Positions 9,334 to 19,561 of a DNA stretch of 64,000 nucleotides are shown here, piece after piece. The translations under genes were made by a program, and so were the position numbers. Each line of letters opens with the position of its first letter. The stretch's first letter is position 1. Origin of the DNA: Moorella sp. E308F (GTDB lineage: Bacteria; Bacillota; DSM-521; Neomoorellales; Neomoorellaceae); the NCBI RefSeq assembly GCF_006538365.1, contig NZ_BJKN01000003.1, positions 203,955 through 267,954 on the forward strand, given 5' to 3'. The notes under the pieces are model-generated. The model had not been told where the DNA came from. It was given only the letters and a program-made list of their open reading frames with translations, and ran no database searches.

Positions 9334-11480
9334 AAGGGTTAATGCACCCGCTGCTGGCCCGGCTTGGTCCTAAATTTTTGCGAACCAGGGTCATCTGTGG
9401 AATGGCCCTGTTTGCCGTTGCCGTAACCATTATGGCCCTGGATTACCTGCCGCAAAAGCTGGATTTAAAGGTGGGGCAGCCCAGCCCCCAGGATTTCAAG
9501 GCGCCCCAGGGCATTGTTTACGAAAGTGAGGTTTTAACCCAAAAGGCCAGGGAAGAAGCGGCCCGGCAGGTAACTCCCGTTTACCGGGTGGACAGCTCGG
9601 TAGTAACTACTTTAACAGATCAGGTAGATAATATTTTCCAGGCGATAAGGGAGATTAATAATAGTACAGGTAACAGCAGCGAACGGGTGGCACGTTTAAA
9701 GGACCGGTTAAGCCAGTTAAAATTAACTGCTCCCACCCTCCAGGCCCTGGCGGCAGCCGATGCCACTACCCTCAATAACCTGGCCGGCATGACCAAGAAT
9801 ATTGTCAGCCAGGTAATGAATGAGGCCGTACCCCAGGATGCCGTGAGTACCGCCAGGGACAAGATGCTGGCAGCCGTTGAGACGGCGGGAATAGAGGCCA
9901 GGTATAAACCTGCAGTGGTAGCCATTATCCAGAACCTGGAATTAAAGCCCAATCTCATCTATGACGTTGCCGCCACCATGCAAAAGCGGGAGAAAGCTGC
10001 CGCCGAGGTGAGCCCGGTCCAGGTAACCATCCGCCAGAATGAAAAAATCGTCAGCGACGGGGAACTGGTAACGGCGGAAGATATCGAAGCCCTGCAAAAA
10101 CTGGGCCTCCTGCGCTCCGGGGCTTCCTGGGGAGCGCTATTTGGCCTTATCTTTTTCCAGGCCCTTCTGGTAGCCCTGCTGCTCCTGTATTTACGCTTTT
10201 TTAAACCGGATATTTATAACAGCAACCAACTGTTACTGTTGCTGGGTCTATTATGGTTGATTTTCCTTATTTTTTCCCGGGTTGTGGCCGCCATCAGCCT
10301 GGGTGGCCGGGCAGAATTTACCCGCCTGGTAGGATATCTCATGCCGGTAGCCGCCGGTTCCATGCTGGTAGCCATCCTCATGGATGCCCAGGTGGCTGTA
10401 ATTTTTACCGTCTTCCTGGCCCTGGAGGCCGGGATCATCGGCGGTAATCTCTACCAGTTTACGGCCATGGGTGCCGTCAGCGGCCTGGTGGGTATTTACT
10501 GTGTCACCCATTTAAGTCAACGTTCGGATCTCGCCCGGTCCAGCCTCTTTTTAATGCTGGCCAACCTGTTAAGTGTTATCGCGCTGGGACTGATGCTCAA
10601 GTCCACTCTGTCCCAGCTGAGCGTCGCCGCGGTCCTGGCCCTGGCCAACGGACTGCTTTCCACGGTCTTAACCATCGGCTTTTTGCCCTTTCTGGAGAAC
10701 AGTTTCGGTATAACCACGGCGGTAAAGCTCCTGGAGCTTTCCAATCCCAATCACCCTTTGTTAAAGCGCCTGCTTCTGGAAGCTCCGGGCACCTACCACC
10801 ACAGCATCCTGGTGGGGAACCTGGCCGAGGCGGCGGCCGATGCCGTGGGGGCCGATTCCCTCCTGGCCCGGGTAGGAGCCTATTACCATGATATCGGGAA
10901 GCTAAAGCGGCCCTACTTTTTCATTGAAAACCAGGTGACGGCCGAAAACCCCCATGACCGGCTGGCCCCGACTTTAAGTACCCTCATCATTTCCTGCCAT
11001 GTCAAAGACGGCCTGGAAATGGCGCGGGAATATCGCCTGCCCCAGGTAATCCAGGATATTATTGCCCAGCACCACGGGGCTACTTTGATGACCTATTTCT
11101 ACCACAAAGCCCGGGAAAACAGTCGGGGCGACAGTGTAAATGAAAACGACTTTCGCTATGAAGGGCCGATCCCCCGGAGCAAAGAAGCTGCCATAGTCAT
11201 GCTGGCCGACAGCGTCGAAGCCGGCATCCGTTCCCTGCCCAGGCCCACACCCGGCCGCATGGAGGGTTTTGTGCGCAAGATTATCCGGGAAAAGCTGGAT
11301 GACGGCCAGCTGGAAGCCAGCGATTTAACGTTTAGGGAACTGGCTGTTATCGCTGAGGCCTTTATGCGCGTCTTAAACGGCATCTTTCACACCCGGGTGG
11401 AGTACCCGGAAGTTGTCCTCAAGGAAATGGAAAGGAGAAAAAACCGTAATGGAGTGCTCCATAAACAATCAGCAGGATGA
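9315..11480 (+). CDS. pgpH: 7TM-HD domain cyclic-di-AMP phosphodiesterase, PgpH/YqfF type
   Basis: 721-residue membrane phosphohydrolase. It has an N-terminal membrane segment (about 25-45), a long extracytoplasmic 7TMR-HDED domain, a block of seven hydrophobic helices (about 270-470), then a cytoplasmic HD domain with [14 protein letters not shown] and YYHDIGK. Homologues degrade cyclic di-AMP. GTG 9315 is chosen for its SD AGGAG; an internal ATG at 9342 is an alternative. It is translationally coupled with phoH upstream and ybeY downstream. Confidence 0.92.
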   Translation: MPWQRLKGLMHPLLARLGPKFLRTRVICGMALFAVAVTIMALDYLPQKLDLKVGQPSPQDFKAPQGIVYESEVLTQKAREEAARQVTPVYRVDSSVVTTLTDQVDNIFQAIREINNSTGNSSERVARLKDRLSQLKLTAPTLQALAAADATTLNNLAGMTKNIVSQVMNEAVPQDAVSTARDKMLAAVETAGIEARYKPAVVAIIQNLELKPNLIYDVAATMQKREKAAAEVSPVQVTIRQNEKIVSDGELVTAEDIEALQKLGLLRSGASWGALFGLIFFQALLVALLLLYLRFFKPDIYNSNQLLLLLGLLWLIFLIFSRVVAAISLGGRAEFTRLVGYLMPVAAGSMLVAILMDAQVAVIFTVFLALEAGIIGGNLYQFTAMGAVSGLVGIYCVTHLSQRSDLARSSLFLMLANLLSVIALGLMLKSTLSQLSVAAVLALANGLLSTVLTIGFLPFLENSFGITTAVKLLELSNPNHPLLKRLLLEAPGTYHHSILVGNLAEAAADAVGADSLLARVGAYYHDIGKLKRPYFFIENQVTAENPHDRLAPTLSTLIISCHVKDGLEMAREYRLPQVIQDIIAQHHGATLMTYFYHKARENSRGDSVNENDFRYEGPIPRSKEAAIVMLADSVEAGIRSLPRPTPGRMEGFVRKIIREKLDDGQLEASDLTFRELAVIAEAFMRVLNGIFHTRVEYPEVVLKEMERRKNRNGVLHKQSAG

Positions 11481-11919
11481 TTACCCTCTGGGGGAGGAAC
11501 TGATATCCTTACTGGAAAAGGTCCTCCAGGAGGCCGCTGCTGTGGAGGGAGTGGACCCGGGAGCCGAAGTGGGCCTGACCCTGGTCGATGACGCTGCCAT
11601 CCGGGACCTCAACCGGACCTACCGGGGTATTGATGCCCCTACCGACGTCCTTTCCTTTGCTTTAGAAGAAACAAGTCCCGGGGAACCTGCTCATTTTGAC
11701 CCGCGGGTGGACAGGCTCCTGGGGGATATCGTTGTTTCGGTACCCACGGCCGCCCGCCAGGCGCAAAACTACGGCCACTCCCTGGCCAGGGAACTGGCTT
11801 TTCTTACCGTCCACGGTTTCCTGCACCTCCTCGGCTATGACCACGGCACGGAAGATGCAGCCGCCAGGATGGAGGCGCGCCAGGAAGATATACTTGCCCG
11901 GGTGGGGCTGAAGCGGTAA
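11449..11919 (+). CDS. ybeY: rRNA maturation endoribonuclease YbeY
   Basis: 156-residue zinc endoribonuclease involved in 16S rRNA 3' processing and ribosome quality control. The metal motif HGFLHLLGYDH is at 122-132, and RTYRGIDAPTDVLSF is the conserved substrate region. ATG 11449 follows AAAGGAGAAAA; the start lies inside the 3' end of pgpH. Its stop overlaps the dgkA start (TAATG). Confidence 0.95.
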   Translation: MECSINNQQDDYPLGEELISLLEKVLQEAAAVEGVDPGAEVGLTLVDDAAIRDLNRTYRGIDAPTDVLSFALEETSPGEPAHFDPRVDRLLGDIVVSVPTAARQAQNYGHSLARELAFLTVHGFLHLLGYDHGTEDAAARMEARQEDILARVGLKR

Positions 11920-12260
11920 TGCCGGCCAAATTCCGGGCCGCTCTGGCCGGGGTTGTCTACTGCCTGCGGACGCAGATCAATATGGTCATTCACCTGGCAG
12001 CAATGATGGCCGTCATAGGGGCCGGCTGGTATTTCCACGTGCGGCCATGGGAATGGGTAGCGCTGGCCATAGCCATCACCATGGTCCTGGCTGCTGAAGC
12101 CTTCAATACAGCTCTAGAAGTAACCGTAAACCTTTATACGAGTAAATACCATCCCCTGGCGCGCATCGCCAAAGACGTCGCCGCCGGGGCCGTTTTAATT
12201 ACTGCCCTGGGGGCGGTAGCCGTGGCGTACATCATTTTTGGCCCGCGCCTGGGTTTTTAG
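11919..12260 (+). CDS. dgkA: Diacylglycerol/undecaprenol kinase family protein
   Basis: 113-residue integral membrane kinase with three hydrophobic helices and the DgkA active-site stretch AAEAFNTALE. In Gram-positive bacteria this family mostly phosphorylates undecaprenol, recycling the cell-wall lipid carrier. The start overlaps the ybeY stop by one base. The nudix gene follows in the opposite orientation; no clear terminator is seen in the 25-bp gap. Confidence 0.93.
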   Translation: MPAKFRAALAGVVYCLRTQINMVIHLAAMMAVIGAGWYFHVRPWEWVALAIAITMVLAAEAFNTALEVTVNLYTSKYHPLARIAKDVAAGAVLITALGAVAVAYIIFGPRLGF

Positions 12261-12285
12261 GCGGCTTACCCGGGCGCAGCATATT

Positions 12286-12768
12286 TTAAAAAGCCTGGTG
12301 GTGGATGGTGCGGTAGAGGATTCCGGCCGGCGGGGTACCATCAAGTAGATTCCAGGCAGCCAGGAGTTCCTTTAACCCCCTGCTGAGGGGATAAGCAGTT
12401 ACTTCATGCAGGGGTATCCAGCCGGCGGCAGCAGCATCGGTGGCCGGGCATAAGCTCCCACCCCGGTATTCCGCCCAGAAATCAATCAGGACGTAATGGT
12501 ACTTAATCCGGCCGTTGTCATCGGTATGGATGCTGTCCAGGACGGCGATGGGCGGTCCGGCAGCCACCTTGATGCCACACTCTTCGAAAACTTCACGTTC
12601 CACAGCCTCCCGGGCCGTTTCCCCTGTTTCCTGGGCGCCGCCGGGCAGGCTCCATAAACCTGCCGCCGGCGGCGTCCCCCGGCGGACCAGCAGGATGTTC
12701 CCTTCCTTGATGACCACCGCCCCTACCCCTACAATTGGGTGGAGGGGATAACTCCGTTCCATAGGCAT
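12286..12768 (-). CDS. NUDIX hydrolase
   Basis: 160-residue protein with a complete Nudix box, GGAQETGETAREAVEREVF followed by EECGI, which binds Mg and cleaves nucleoside diphosphates linked to another moiety. The N-terminal HPIVGVGAVVIKEGNILLV is the usual first strand pair. The substrate cannot be predicted, though ADP-ribose or oxidised nucleotides are common. It stands alone on the minus strand between dgkA and cdd. Confidence 0.92.
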   Translation of the reverse strand: MPMERSYPLHPIVGVGAVVIKEGNILLVRRGTPPAAGLWSLPGGAQETGETAREAVEREVFEECGIKVAAGPPIAVLDSIHTDDNGRIKYHYVLIDFWAEYRGGSLCPATDAAAAGWIPLHEVTAYPLSRGLKELLAAWNLLDGTPPAGILYRTIHHQAF

Positions 12769-12882
12769 GGCAAAACACCCCCGCCAATATTATATCCCAG
12801 GGGTAGAGGACGGGGCCAGGGGGCGTTAAAATTGACCGCCTGCTTAACTGAATGGTAAAATTAGATCGGGGAGGTACCTGCG

Positions 12883-13272
12883 GTGGCCTGTAATCCCGAA
12901 GATCTAATCGCAGCGGCGGCCGGAGCGAAAGAGAAAGCTTACGCGCCTTACTCTCGCTTTAAGGTGGGCGCGGCCCTGCTTACGGCCGGGGATAGGGTCT
13001 ATACCGGCTGCAATATTGAAAATGCCTCCTACAGTTTGACCATCTGCGCCGAGCGGGTGGCCCTGTTTCAGGCCGTGGCTGCCGGCGAACGGGAGTTTGT
13101 CGCCCTGGCCGTAGTCGGCGGGGAACTCACAGCCTGTTTTCCCTGCGGCGCCTGCCGCCAGGTGCTGGCCGAATTTGCTCCCGGGCTGGAAATCATCACC
13201 GGCCAGCCCGGTGGACCCGTTCATCGCCGCTTTTTAAAGGAACTGTTACCGGATACCTTTACCTTGAAATGA
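12883..13272 (+). CDS. cdd: Cytidine deaminase
   Basis: 129-residue homotetrameric-type cytidine deaminase converting (deoxy)cytidine to (deoxy)uridine. Zinc ligands are C55 (in TICAERV, with catalytic E57) and C88/C91 in PCGAC. The start is GTG 12883 with GGGGAGG upstream. It lies 12 bp before era, as in Bacillus. Confidence 0.96.
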   Translation: MACNPEDLIAAAAGAKEKAYAPYSRFKVGAALLTAGDRVYTGCNIENASYSLTICAERVALFQAVAAGEREFVALAVVGGELTACFPCGACRQVLAEFAPGLEIITGQPGGPVHRRFLKELLPDTFTLK

Positions 13273-13284
13273 GGTGCCTGTTCC

Positions 13285-14190
13285 TTGGCCGAGGAGTATG
13301 TTTCCGGATTTGCCGGGCTTATAGGCCGGCCCAATGCCGGTAAATCGACCCTTTTAAACCAGCTGGTGGGCCGGAAAATTGCTATCATGTCCGATAAGCC
13401 CCAGACGACGCGCAATAAGATTTTAGGGGTGCTGACGACAGATAGTTGCCAGATCGTTTTTTTAGATACCCCCGGTATCCATAAGCCCCAGCACCAGCTG
13501 GGGGAGTATATGGTAGCTGTGGCCCGGAACACCCTGGCCGAAGTCGATGTCATCCTTTATGTGGTTGACGCTGCCGTCGCCCCGGGGGCCGGTGAGGAAT
13601 ATATCATTGAGCAATTAAAAGGGGTGGCTACCCCAGTAATCTTGATTCTCAATAAAATTGACCTGGTGGATGCCGCCACCCTGCAGCAGCGGGAGGACTT
13701 TTTCCGGGCCCGCCTGGATTTTAAAGCTGTCCAGGCAGTGTCGGCCCTGGCAGGTACCAATGTGGCCGCCCTGCCCGATTTAATCAGCCATTTCCTGCCA
13801 CCGGGACCCCAGTATTACCCCCCGGAAATGGTCACCGACCAGCCGGAGAAATTTGTCATGGCCGAGCTCATCCGGGAACAGGTCCTCCGGGTGACCCGGG
13901 AAGAAGTTCCCCATGCGGTGGCCGTGGTGGTGGAGGAAATAGCCGAGCGCCCCAATGACTACCTCTACGTCGACGCCGTGATTTACGTGGAAAGGGATTC
14001 CCAAAAAGGTATTATCATCGGCCAGGGAGGGCAGCGGCTGAAAGAGATTGGCACCGGGGCCCGCCTGGAAATGGAAGCCCTTTTGGGCAGCAAAATTTTT
14101 TTAAATTTAAGGGTGCGGGTAAAGAAAAACTGGCGCCAGCAGGAACTGGCTCTAAGGCAGCTGGGATATGACCGCCGGCTCATCCAGTAG
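13285..14190 (+). CDS. era: GTPase Era
   Basis: 301-residue essential GTPase that binds the 3' end of 16S rRNA in 30S assembly. G1 GRPNAGKS is at 14-21, G3 DTPG at 61-64 and G4 NKID at 123-126, with a C-terminal KH domain (VIYVERDSQKGIIIGQGG). The start is TTG 13285 with SD GAGG upstream. Family length is normal. Confidence 0.97.
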   Translation: MAEEYVSGFAGLIGRPNAGKSTLLNQLVGRKIAIMSDKPQTTRNKILGVLTTDSCQIVFLDTPGIHKPQHQLGEYMVAVARNTLAEVDVILYVVDAAVAPGAGEEYIIEQLKGVATPVILILNKIDLVDAATLQQREDFFRARLDFKAVQAVSALAGTNVAALPDLISHFLPPGPQYYPPEMVTDQPEKFVMAELIREQVLRVTREEVPHAVAVVVEEIAERPNDYLYVDAVIYVERDSQKGIIIGQGGQRLKEIGTGARLEMEALLGSKIFLNLRVRVKKNWRQQELALRQLGYDRRLIQ

Positions 14191-14270
14191 AAACCTGGTA
14201 TAAGACCCGGCATTCAGGCTAGCCTAATAAGTGCCTGACCAGTAGGAGAAACCCGGAAAGGATGACACTT

Positions 14271-14450
14271 ATGACATTAAACGAAGCATGGTGGCACCTG
14301 TTTACCCTGACGGGCAGTATCGAGGCCTATCTCCTTTACCGTGGCATCCTGGAACCGGTTGAATCCTCCCCGCCGGCAGCCCGCAGCAAGGTTAGAGTTA
14401 GCTTCCGGCCGGGCAAGGGGCCGGCTGCGGGGCCGGGGATTAAAATTTAG
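14271..14450 (+). CDS. YqzL-like small protein
   Basis: 59-residue protein whose first 30 residues, with W..F..TG.I.AYLLYR, resemble the YqzL family that sits between era and recO in Bacillus. The C-terminal half (Pro/Arg/Gly-rich) is longer than usual. ATG 14271 is preferred over ATG 14262 because GAAAGGA is then correctly spaced. Function is unknown. Position between era and recO is the strongest support. Confidence 0.75.
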   Translation: MTLNEAWWHLFTLTGSIEAYLLYRGILEPVESSPPAARSKVRVSFRPGKGPAAGPGIKI

Positions 14451-14482
14451 GCGGGAGGGAAATTTTTTCCGGAGGCATAGAA

Positions 14483-15235
14483 ATGGCGGGTTATTTCCGG
14501 GCCGAAGGTATAGTCCTGAAAAGCAGGGACTATCAGGAAACGGACCAGCTGCTGACCATTCTGACCCCCAACCACGGCAAGATAGACGCCATCGTCAAAG
14601 GAGTGCGTAAACCCAAAAGCAGCTTGCGCAGCGGTACCCAGCAGCTCTGCCGGTCCCGCTTTTTATTTTACGCGGGCAAAAGCCTGGCCACCGTCACCCA
14701 GTGTGAGGTGCAATCGATCTTCGCCCCTTTACGCCAGGACTTGCGACGCCTGGCCTATGCCTGCTACCTGGTAGAGATAGCCGACAGCGTCGTCATGCCC
14801 GGCCAGGTGAATCCCGCTATGTACAACCTTTTGAAGCAGGGGCTGGAGCAGCTGGCCGTGGCGCCGCCGGCTCTGGTGGCCCGCGCCTTTGAAGCCCGGA
14901 CGTTAAAAATCCTGGGCCTGGAGCCGCGCCTGGACCGCTGCGCCTCATGCGGGGGGGCTTTAAGGAGTGTCGAGCGGGTAACCGTAGCCCCGGCGGCCGG
15001 CGGCACCATTTGCCCGCAATGCCGCGGGCGGGAGGGCCCGGAGTACCAGGTAAGGCCGGGTAGTATAAAGATCTGGCAACAGTTAAATCATATGAACTGG
15101 CGGCATCTCCGGCGACTACGGATTAGCCCTTACCTGGCCAGGGATCTGGAGGAAATTATGCCCGCCTTTTTGGAATACTATTTAGACAGGAAACTTAAAT
15201 CCCGTGCTTTGATTAATGAAATAGGGGGGCAATGA
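14483..15235 (+). CDS. recO: DNA repair protein RecO
   Basis: 250-residue RecO, which loads RecA with RecR in RecF-pathway repair. It has an N-terminal OB fold (EGIVLKSRDYQETDQLLTI), a helical middle, and a zinc-finger-like CASCGG...CPQCRG pair. The start is ATG 14483 after GGAGGCAT. The next gene begins within its stop region. Confidence 0.95.
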   Translation: MAGYFRAEGIVLKSRDYQETDQLLTILTPNHGKIDAIVKGVRKPKSSLRSGTQQLCRSRFLFYAGKSLATVTQCEVQSIFAPLRQDLRRLAYACYLVEIADSVVMPGQVNPAMYNLLKQGLEQLAVAPPALVARAFEARTLKILGLEPRLDRCASCGGALRSVERVTVAPAAGGTICPQCRGREGPEYQVRPGSIKIWQQLNHMNWRHLRRLRISPYLARDLEEIMPAFLEYYLDRKLKSRALINEIGGQ

Positions 15236-15672
15236 AGATGACGGAACTGGAAAAGATCGACCAGCTGCGCGAGCGCTTAGGGATTAGTTACCGTGAAGCA
15301 AGGGAGGCCCTGGAGCGGGCCGGCGGTGATGTCCTGGAGGCCCTCATCCAGTATGAAGAAAGCGCCAAGGAAGGCTTCCAGAAGGAACTGGCCGGCTGGA
15401 GCGAGAAACTCATGGAGCGCATTCGCAGCATCCTGCGCCATGGCAATGTGACGCGGATTAAAGTAAAAAAGGATGGCAAAACCGTGGCTGAAATACCGGC
15501 AACCGTCGGGGCCCTGGGGATCATGGGTATCCTGGCCAGCAGCGAGCTGGCCATTCTGGCCGGCTTAAGTACGGTGGCGGCCCTCTTTAACCGCTATACC
15601 CTGGAAGTAGAGCGGCCCGACGGCAGGGTGGAAGAACATACCCTGGATGTGGAGAACCAAGTTGACAAGTAG
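15232..15672 (+). CDS. UBA-like/DUF4342-type protein
   Basis: 146-residue protein. Residues 1-45 look like a UBA/TS-N helical bundle (LRERLGISYREAREALER). A basic stretch (TRIKVKKDGKTVAEIPATVG) and a hydrophobic segment near 95-120 follow. This matches DUF4342-type proteins of Firmicutes; function unknown. Its start overlaps the recO stop, so it is translated with recO. Confidence 0.75.
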   Translation: MKMTELEKIDQLRERLGISYREAREALERAGGDVLEALIQYEESAKEGFQKELAGWSEKLMERIRSILRHGNVTRIKVKKDGKTVAEIPATVGALGIMGILASSELAILAGLSTVAALFNRYTLEVERPDGRVEEHTLDVENQVDK

Positions 15673-15798
15673 AGGAGGTTTTTGCTAAATTATTGTTATG
15701 TGAGGCTGGCCAGGGGCCGGCCGCTATGTTGCCACGAAAAGTTAGCTCCCGTCCCTGGCAGGGCGGGGCTTCTTTTATTAAGAGGGGAGTAATTGCAC
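15673..15798 (+). promoter_or_regulatory. glyQS leader region with terminator-like hairpin
   Basis: The 126-bp gap holds a hairpin around 15750-15770 (CCCGTCCCT against AGGGCGGG with one bulge) followed by a T-rich run, directly ahead of the glyQ SD. It may terminate the recO unit or attenuate glyQS. No T-box core or stem I is recognisable and the region is too short for a classical tRNA-Gly T-box. Confidence 0.4.
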
Positions 15799-16728
<930 letters not shown>

Positions 16729-16731
16729 CCC

Positions 16732-18816
16732 GTGGCCCGCGATCTTGTATTTGAAATAGGTACCGAAGAGATTCCCGCCCGCTTTATGCCCGGGGCATTA
16801 GAACAAATGGCGACCCTTGCCGGGCAGCTTTTAGAGGAATACCGCTTAAAATACCAGCAGGTGACAACCTACGGCACCCCCCGGCGGCTGGCCCTTTACA
16901 TAAGCGGCCTGGCCGAAGAGCAGGAGGAACTGGTGCAGGAAATCAAGGGACCGCCGGTAAAGGTAGCCTTTACTGCCGACGGCCAGCCCACGAAGGCCGC
17001 CCTGGGATTTGCCAGGAACAACGGCGTAAAGGTAGAGGAACTGGTCACCCGTAAAATTAACGGCGGGGAGTATGTCTTTGCCGTCAAGAAAGAAGCCGGG
17101 CGGCCGGCCCTGGAGGTCCTGCCGGACCTGCTTCTGGCCGTAGTCGATGGTTTAAGTTTTCCCAAGCCCATGCGTTGGGGATCCCTTGATATGCGTTTCG
17201 CCCGCCCCATTCGCTGGGTCCTGGCCCTCTTCGGGGAGGAAGTCGTTCCCCTGGAGCTGGCCGGCCTCGCTTCGGGCCGCCTAACCTACGGCCACCGTTT
17301 CCTGGCCCCCGGTCCCCATGAAGTACCGGCTGCTCCCGCCTACCTCCAGGTTCTGGAGAAAAACTACGTCCTAGCCGACCAGCACCGCCGCCGGCGGCTC
17401 ATCTGGGAGCAGGTTACACAACTTGCCGCCCGGGAAGGAGGCCGGGTGGAGGAAGACCCCGACTTACTGGAAGAGATCAATTACCTGCTGGAATACCCCA
17501 CGGCCCTAACCGGCCGTTTTAACCCGGAATACCTGAAGCTCCCCCGGGAAGTAGTCATTACCCCCATGCGCGACCACCAGCGCTATTTTCCCGTGTGGAA
17601 TGACCGGGGCGAGCTCCTTCCCCTGTTTATAACCGTCCACAATGGCACGGCCGCCCACCTGGATACCATCAGCCGCGGCAATGAAAGGGTGCTGGCCGCA
17701 AGGCTCGCCGACGCCGCTTTCTTTTACCGGGAAGACCGGAAAATTCCTCTTGCAGACAGGGTGAACAAACTGGAAGAGATTGTTTTCCAGGAGAGCCTGG
17801 GGACCATGCTGGCCAAGACCCGGCGCATCAAGCGATTGAGCCGGATGCTGGTCCAGGCCCTGGACCTGCCGGGGGAGCTGGTCCCGGTTGTCGAGCGCAC
17901 GGCGGAGCTGGCCAAGGCCGACCTGGTAACCTCCATGGTTTATGAATTCCCCGAGCTCCAGGGGATTATGGGCTCCTATTACGCCGCCCACGACGGCGAG
18001 GCCCCCGAAGTCTGCCAGGGCATCCGCCAGCACTACTGGCCGCGCTTTGCCGGCGACCGCCTGCCCGATTCCCTGACGGGTATGGTCGTGGGCCTGGCCG
18101 ACCGCCTGGACACCCTGGTGGGCTGCTTCGGCGCCGGGTTAATTCCTACCGGCTCCCAGGACCCCTACGCCCTGCGCCGCCAGGCCGCAGGTCTGGTAAC
18201 CATGGCCGTGGAGCTCGATTTGCAATTTTCCCTGGCCGGGGTCATTGCCGCCGCCTATGAAGGCTATACGGAGGCCGGCATCCGGCTGGCCCAGGATTTA
18301 ACCGCCGTCCGGGAGCAGCTGGCCGGGTTCTGCCGCCAGCGGCTGGAGCATCTCCTGGCCGAAAAGGGCATTCGTTTTGATGTCATCCAGGCCTGCCTGG
18401 CCGCCGGCAGCGACGACCTGGCCGGCGTCTTCCACCGCGCCCGGGATTTAAACGCCTTCCGGGAAGAAGAAGGTTTTGCCGCCCTGCAGACGGCCTTCAC
18501 CCGCGCCTTCAACCTGGCCCGTAAGGCCGGGGAAAGGTATGTCCTGCAGCCGGATGCATTGAAAGAAAAAGTGGAAATCGATCTTTACCGGGCCCTGGAA
18601 AAGGTACGACAGCAGGCGGAACCAAAGCTTAAGGCAGGCAATTACCTGGAAGCTTTAAAGGCCATGACCCCTCTGCGGGAACCCATTGACGCCTTCTTTG
18701 ACGGCGTCCTGGTCATGGCTCCGGAAAAAGAAGTTCGCAACAACCGCCTGGCCCTGCTTCAGGAGGTAGTGGACCTGGTCTTCCAGGTGGCCGACTTTTC
18801 CCGCCTGGTATCCTAG
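16732..18816 (+). CDS. glyS: Glycyl-tRNA synthetase beta subunit
   Basis: 694-residue beta subunit of the heterotetrameric bacterial GlyRS, needed for tRNA recognition. The N-terminus DLVFEIGTEEIPARFM and the segments MRWG, PIRWVLALFG and GTMLAKTRRI are typical. An HD-like domain and a C-terminal anticodon-binding domain follow. The start is GTG 16732 with AAGGAGGG at the glyQ end. Confidence 0.97.
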   Translation: MARDLVFEIGTEEIPARFMPGALEQMATLAGQLLEEYRLKYQQVTTYGTPRRLALYISGLAEEQEELVQEIKGPPVKVAFTADGQPTKAALGFARNNGVKVEELVTRKINGGEYVFAVKKEAGRPALEVLPDLLLAVVDGLSFPKPMRWGSLDMRFARPIRWVLALFGEEVVPLELAGLASGRLTYGHRFLAPGPHEVPAAPAYLQVLEKNYVLADQHRRRRLIWEQVTQLAAREGGRVEEDPDLLEEINYLLEYPTALTGRFNPEYLKLPREVVITPMRDHQRYFPVWNDRGELLPLFITVHNGTAAHLDTISRGNERVLAARLADAAFFYREDRKIPLADRVNKLEEIVFQESLGTMLAKTRRIKRLSRMLVQALDLPGELVPVVERTAELAKADLVTSMVYEFPELQGIMGSYYAAHDGEAPEVCQGIRQHYWPRFAGDRLPDSLTGMVVGLADRLDTLVGCFGAGLIPTGSQDPYALRRQAAGLVTMAVELDLQFSLAGVIAAAYEGYTEAGIRLAQDLTAVREQLAGFCRQRLEHLLAEKGIRFDVIQACLAAGSDDLAGVFHRARDLNAFREEEGFAALQTAFTRAFNLARKAGERYVLQPDALKEKVEIDLYRALEKVRQQAEPKLKAGNYLEALKAMTPLREPIDAFFDGVLVMAPEKEVRNNRLALLQEVVDLVFQVADFSRLVS

Positions 18817-18860
18817 CAAAAATTTTTAGATAAGCAAGAAGGAAAATGACCGGGCATGTG

Positions 18861-18880
18861 GTATACATTACAAAGTATAC
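18861..18880. promoter_or_regulatory. Paired GTATAC palindromes upstream of ccpN
   Basis: Two GTATAC hexamers (18861-18866 and 18875-18880) lie 14 bp apart centre to centre, in the 93-bp gap between glyS and the ccpN-like regulator. Each is its own palindrome, and the first is extended as TGTGGTATACA. They may be operator half-sites for autoregulation of the ccpN-ppsR-ppdK unit or overlap its promoter; this is inference. Confidence 0.35.
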
Positions 18881-18909
18881 AGGCTGGGGGCCGGGAGGAG
18901 GGGTAAAAG

Positions 18910-19545
18910 GTGCAGCTTTCCCCGCGGCAACAGCAGATAGTGGCCATAGTTAAACGTTCCGGGCCCATTACCAGCCAGCAGATTGCCGAGGAGTTAAACC
19001 TGACCCGCGCTGCCCTGCGTCCGGACCTGGCCGTCCTCACCATGTCCGGCATCCTGGAAGCCCGTCCGCGGGTAGGCTATTTTTTAAGTACTAAGCCTTC
19101 CCAGGCCCTGGTGGCTGAAGAGATCAAAAAGATTAAAGTGGGCGACGTCAAGGGGCTGCCGCGGGTCATCAGGGCCAATGCCTCGGTCTATGATGCCATC
19201 GTAAACATGTTTATCGAAGACGTCGGTACCCTGATGGTGGTCGACGAAGAAGGTCACCTGGAGGGGGTCATCTCCCGCAAGGATTTGCTGAAAGCCGCCA
19301 TTGGCGGCGGTGACCTGCAAAAGATGCCGGTCTCGGTAGTTATGACGCGGATGCCCAACATTATCTGCACCACACCGGAAGAAACCGTCCTGACAGCAGC
19401 TCGCAAAATAATTGAACATGAGGTCGATGCCCTGCCGGTGGTCCGCCCGGTGGATGGGCAGGGGAAAAAATTAGAGGTAATAGGCCGCCTGACCAAGACG
19501 ACCATTACCAGGCTGTTTGTCGAACTGGGTGAAGGCGGCCGCTAG
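18910..19545 (+). CDS. ccpN: CcpN-like transcriptional regulator with CBS domains
   Basis: 211-residue regulator with an N-terminal helix-turn-helix (about 8-55, [20 protein letters not shown]) and two CBS domains (about 75-130 and 145-205) that likely sense adenine nucleotides. B. subtilis CcpN represses gluconeogenic genes and is encoded next to yqfL, the homologue of the next gene. Here the neighbour is also ppdK, its probable target. The start is GTG 18910 with GGAGGAGGGG upstream. Confidence 0.9.
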   Translation: MQLSPRQQQIVAIVKRSGPITSQQIAEELNLTRAALRPDLAVLTMSGILEARPRVGYFLSTKPSQALVAEEIKKIKVGDVKGLPRVIRANASVYDAIVNMFIEDVGTLMVVDEEGHLEGVISRKDLLKAAIGGGDLQKMPVSVVMTRMPNIICTTPEETVLTAARKIIEHEVDALPVVRPVDGQGKKLEVIGRLTKTTITRLFVELGEGGR

Positions 19546-19561
19546 GAAAGGAGGGTTTACC

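Noticed and set aside
15673..15798. T-box riboswitch before glyQS
   Set aside because: The leader is only 126 nt and has no T-box core sequence or specifier stem; only a simple hairpin is visible.
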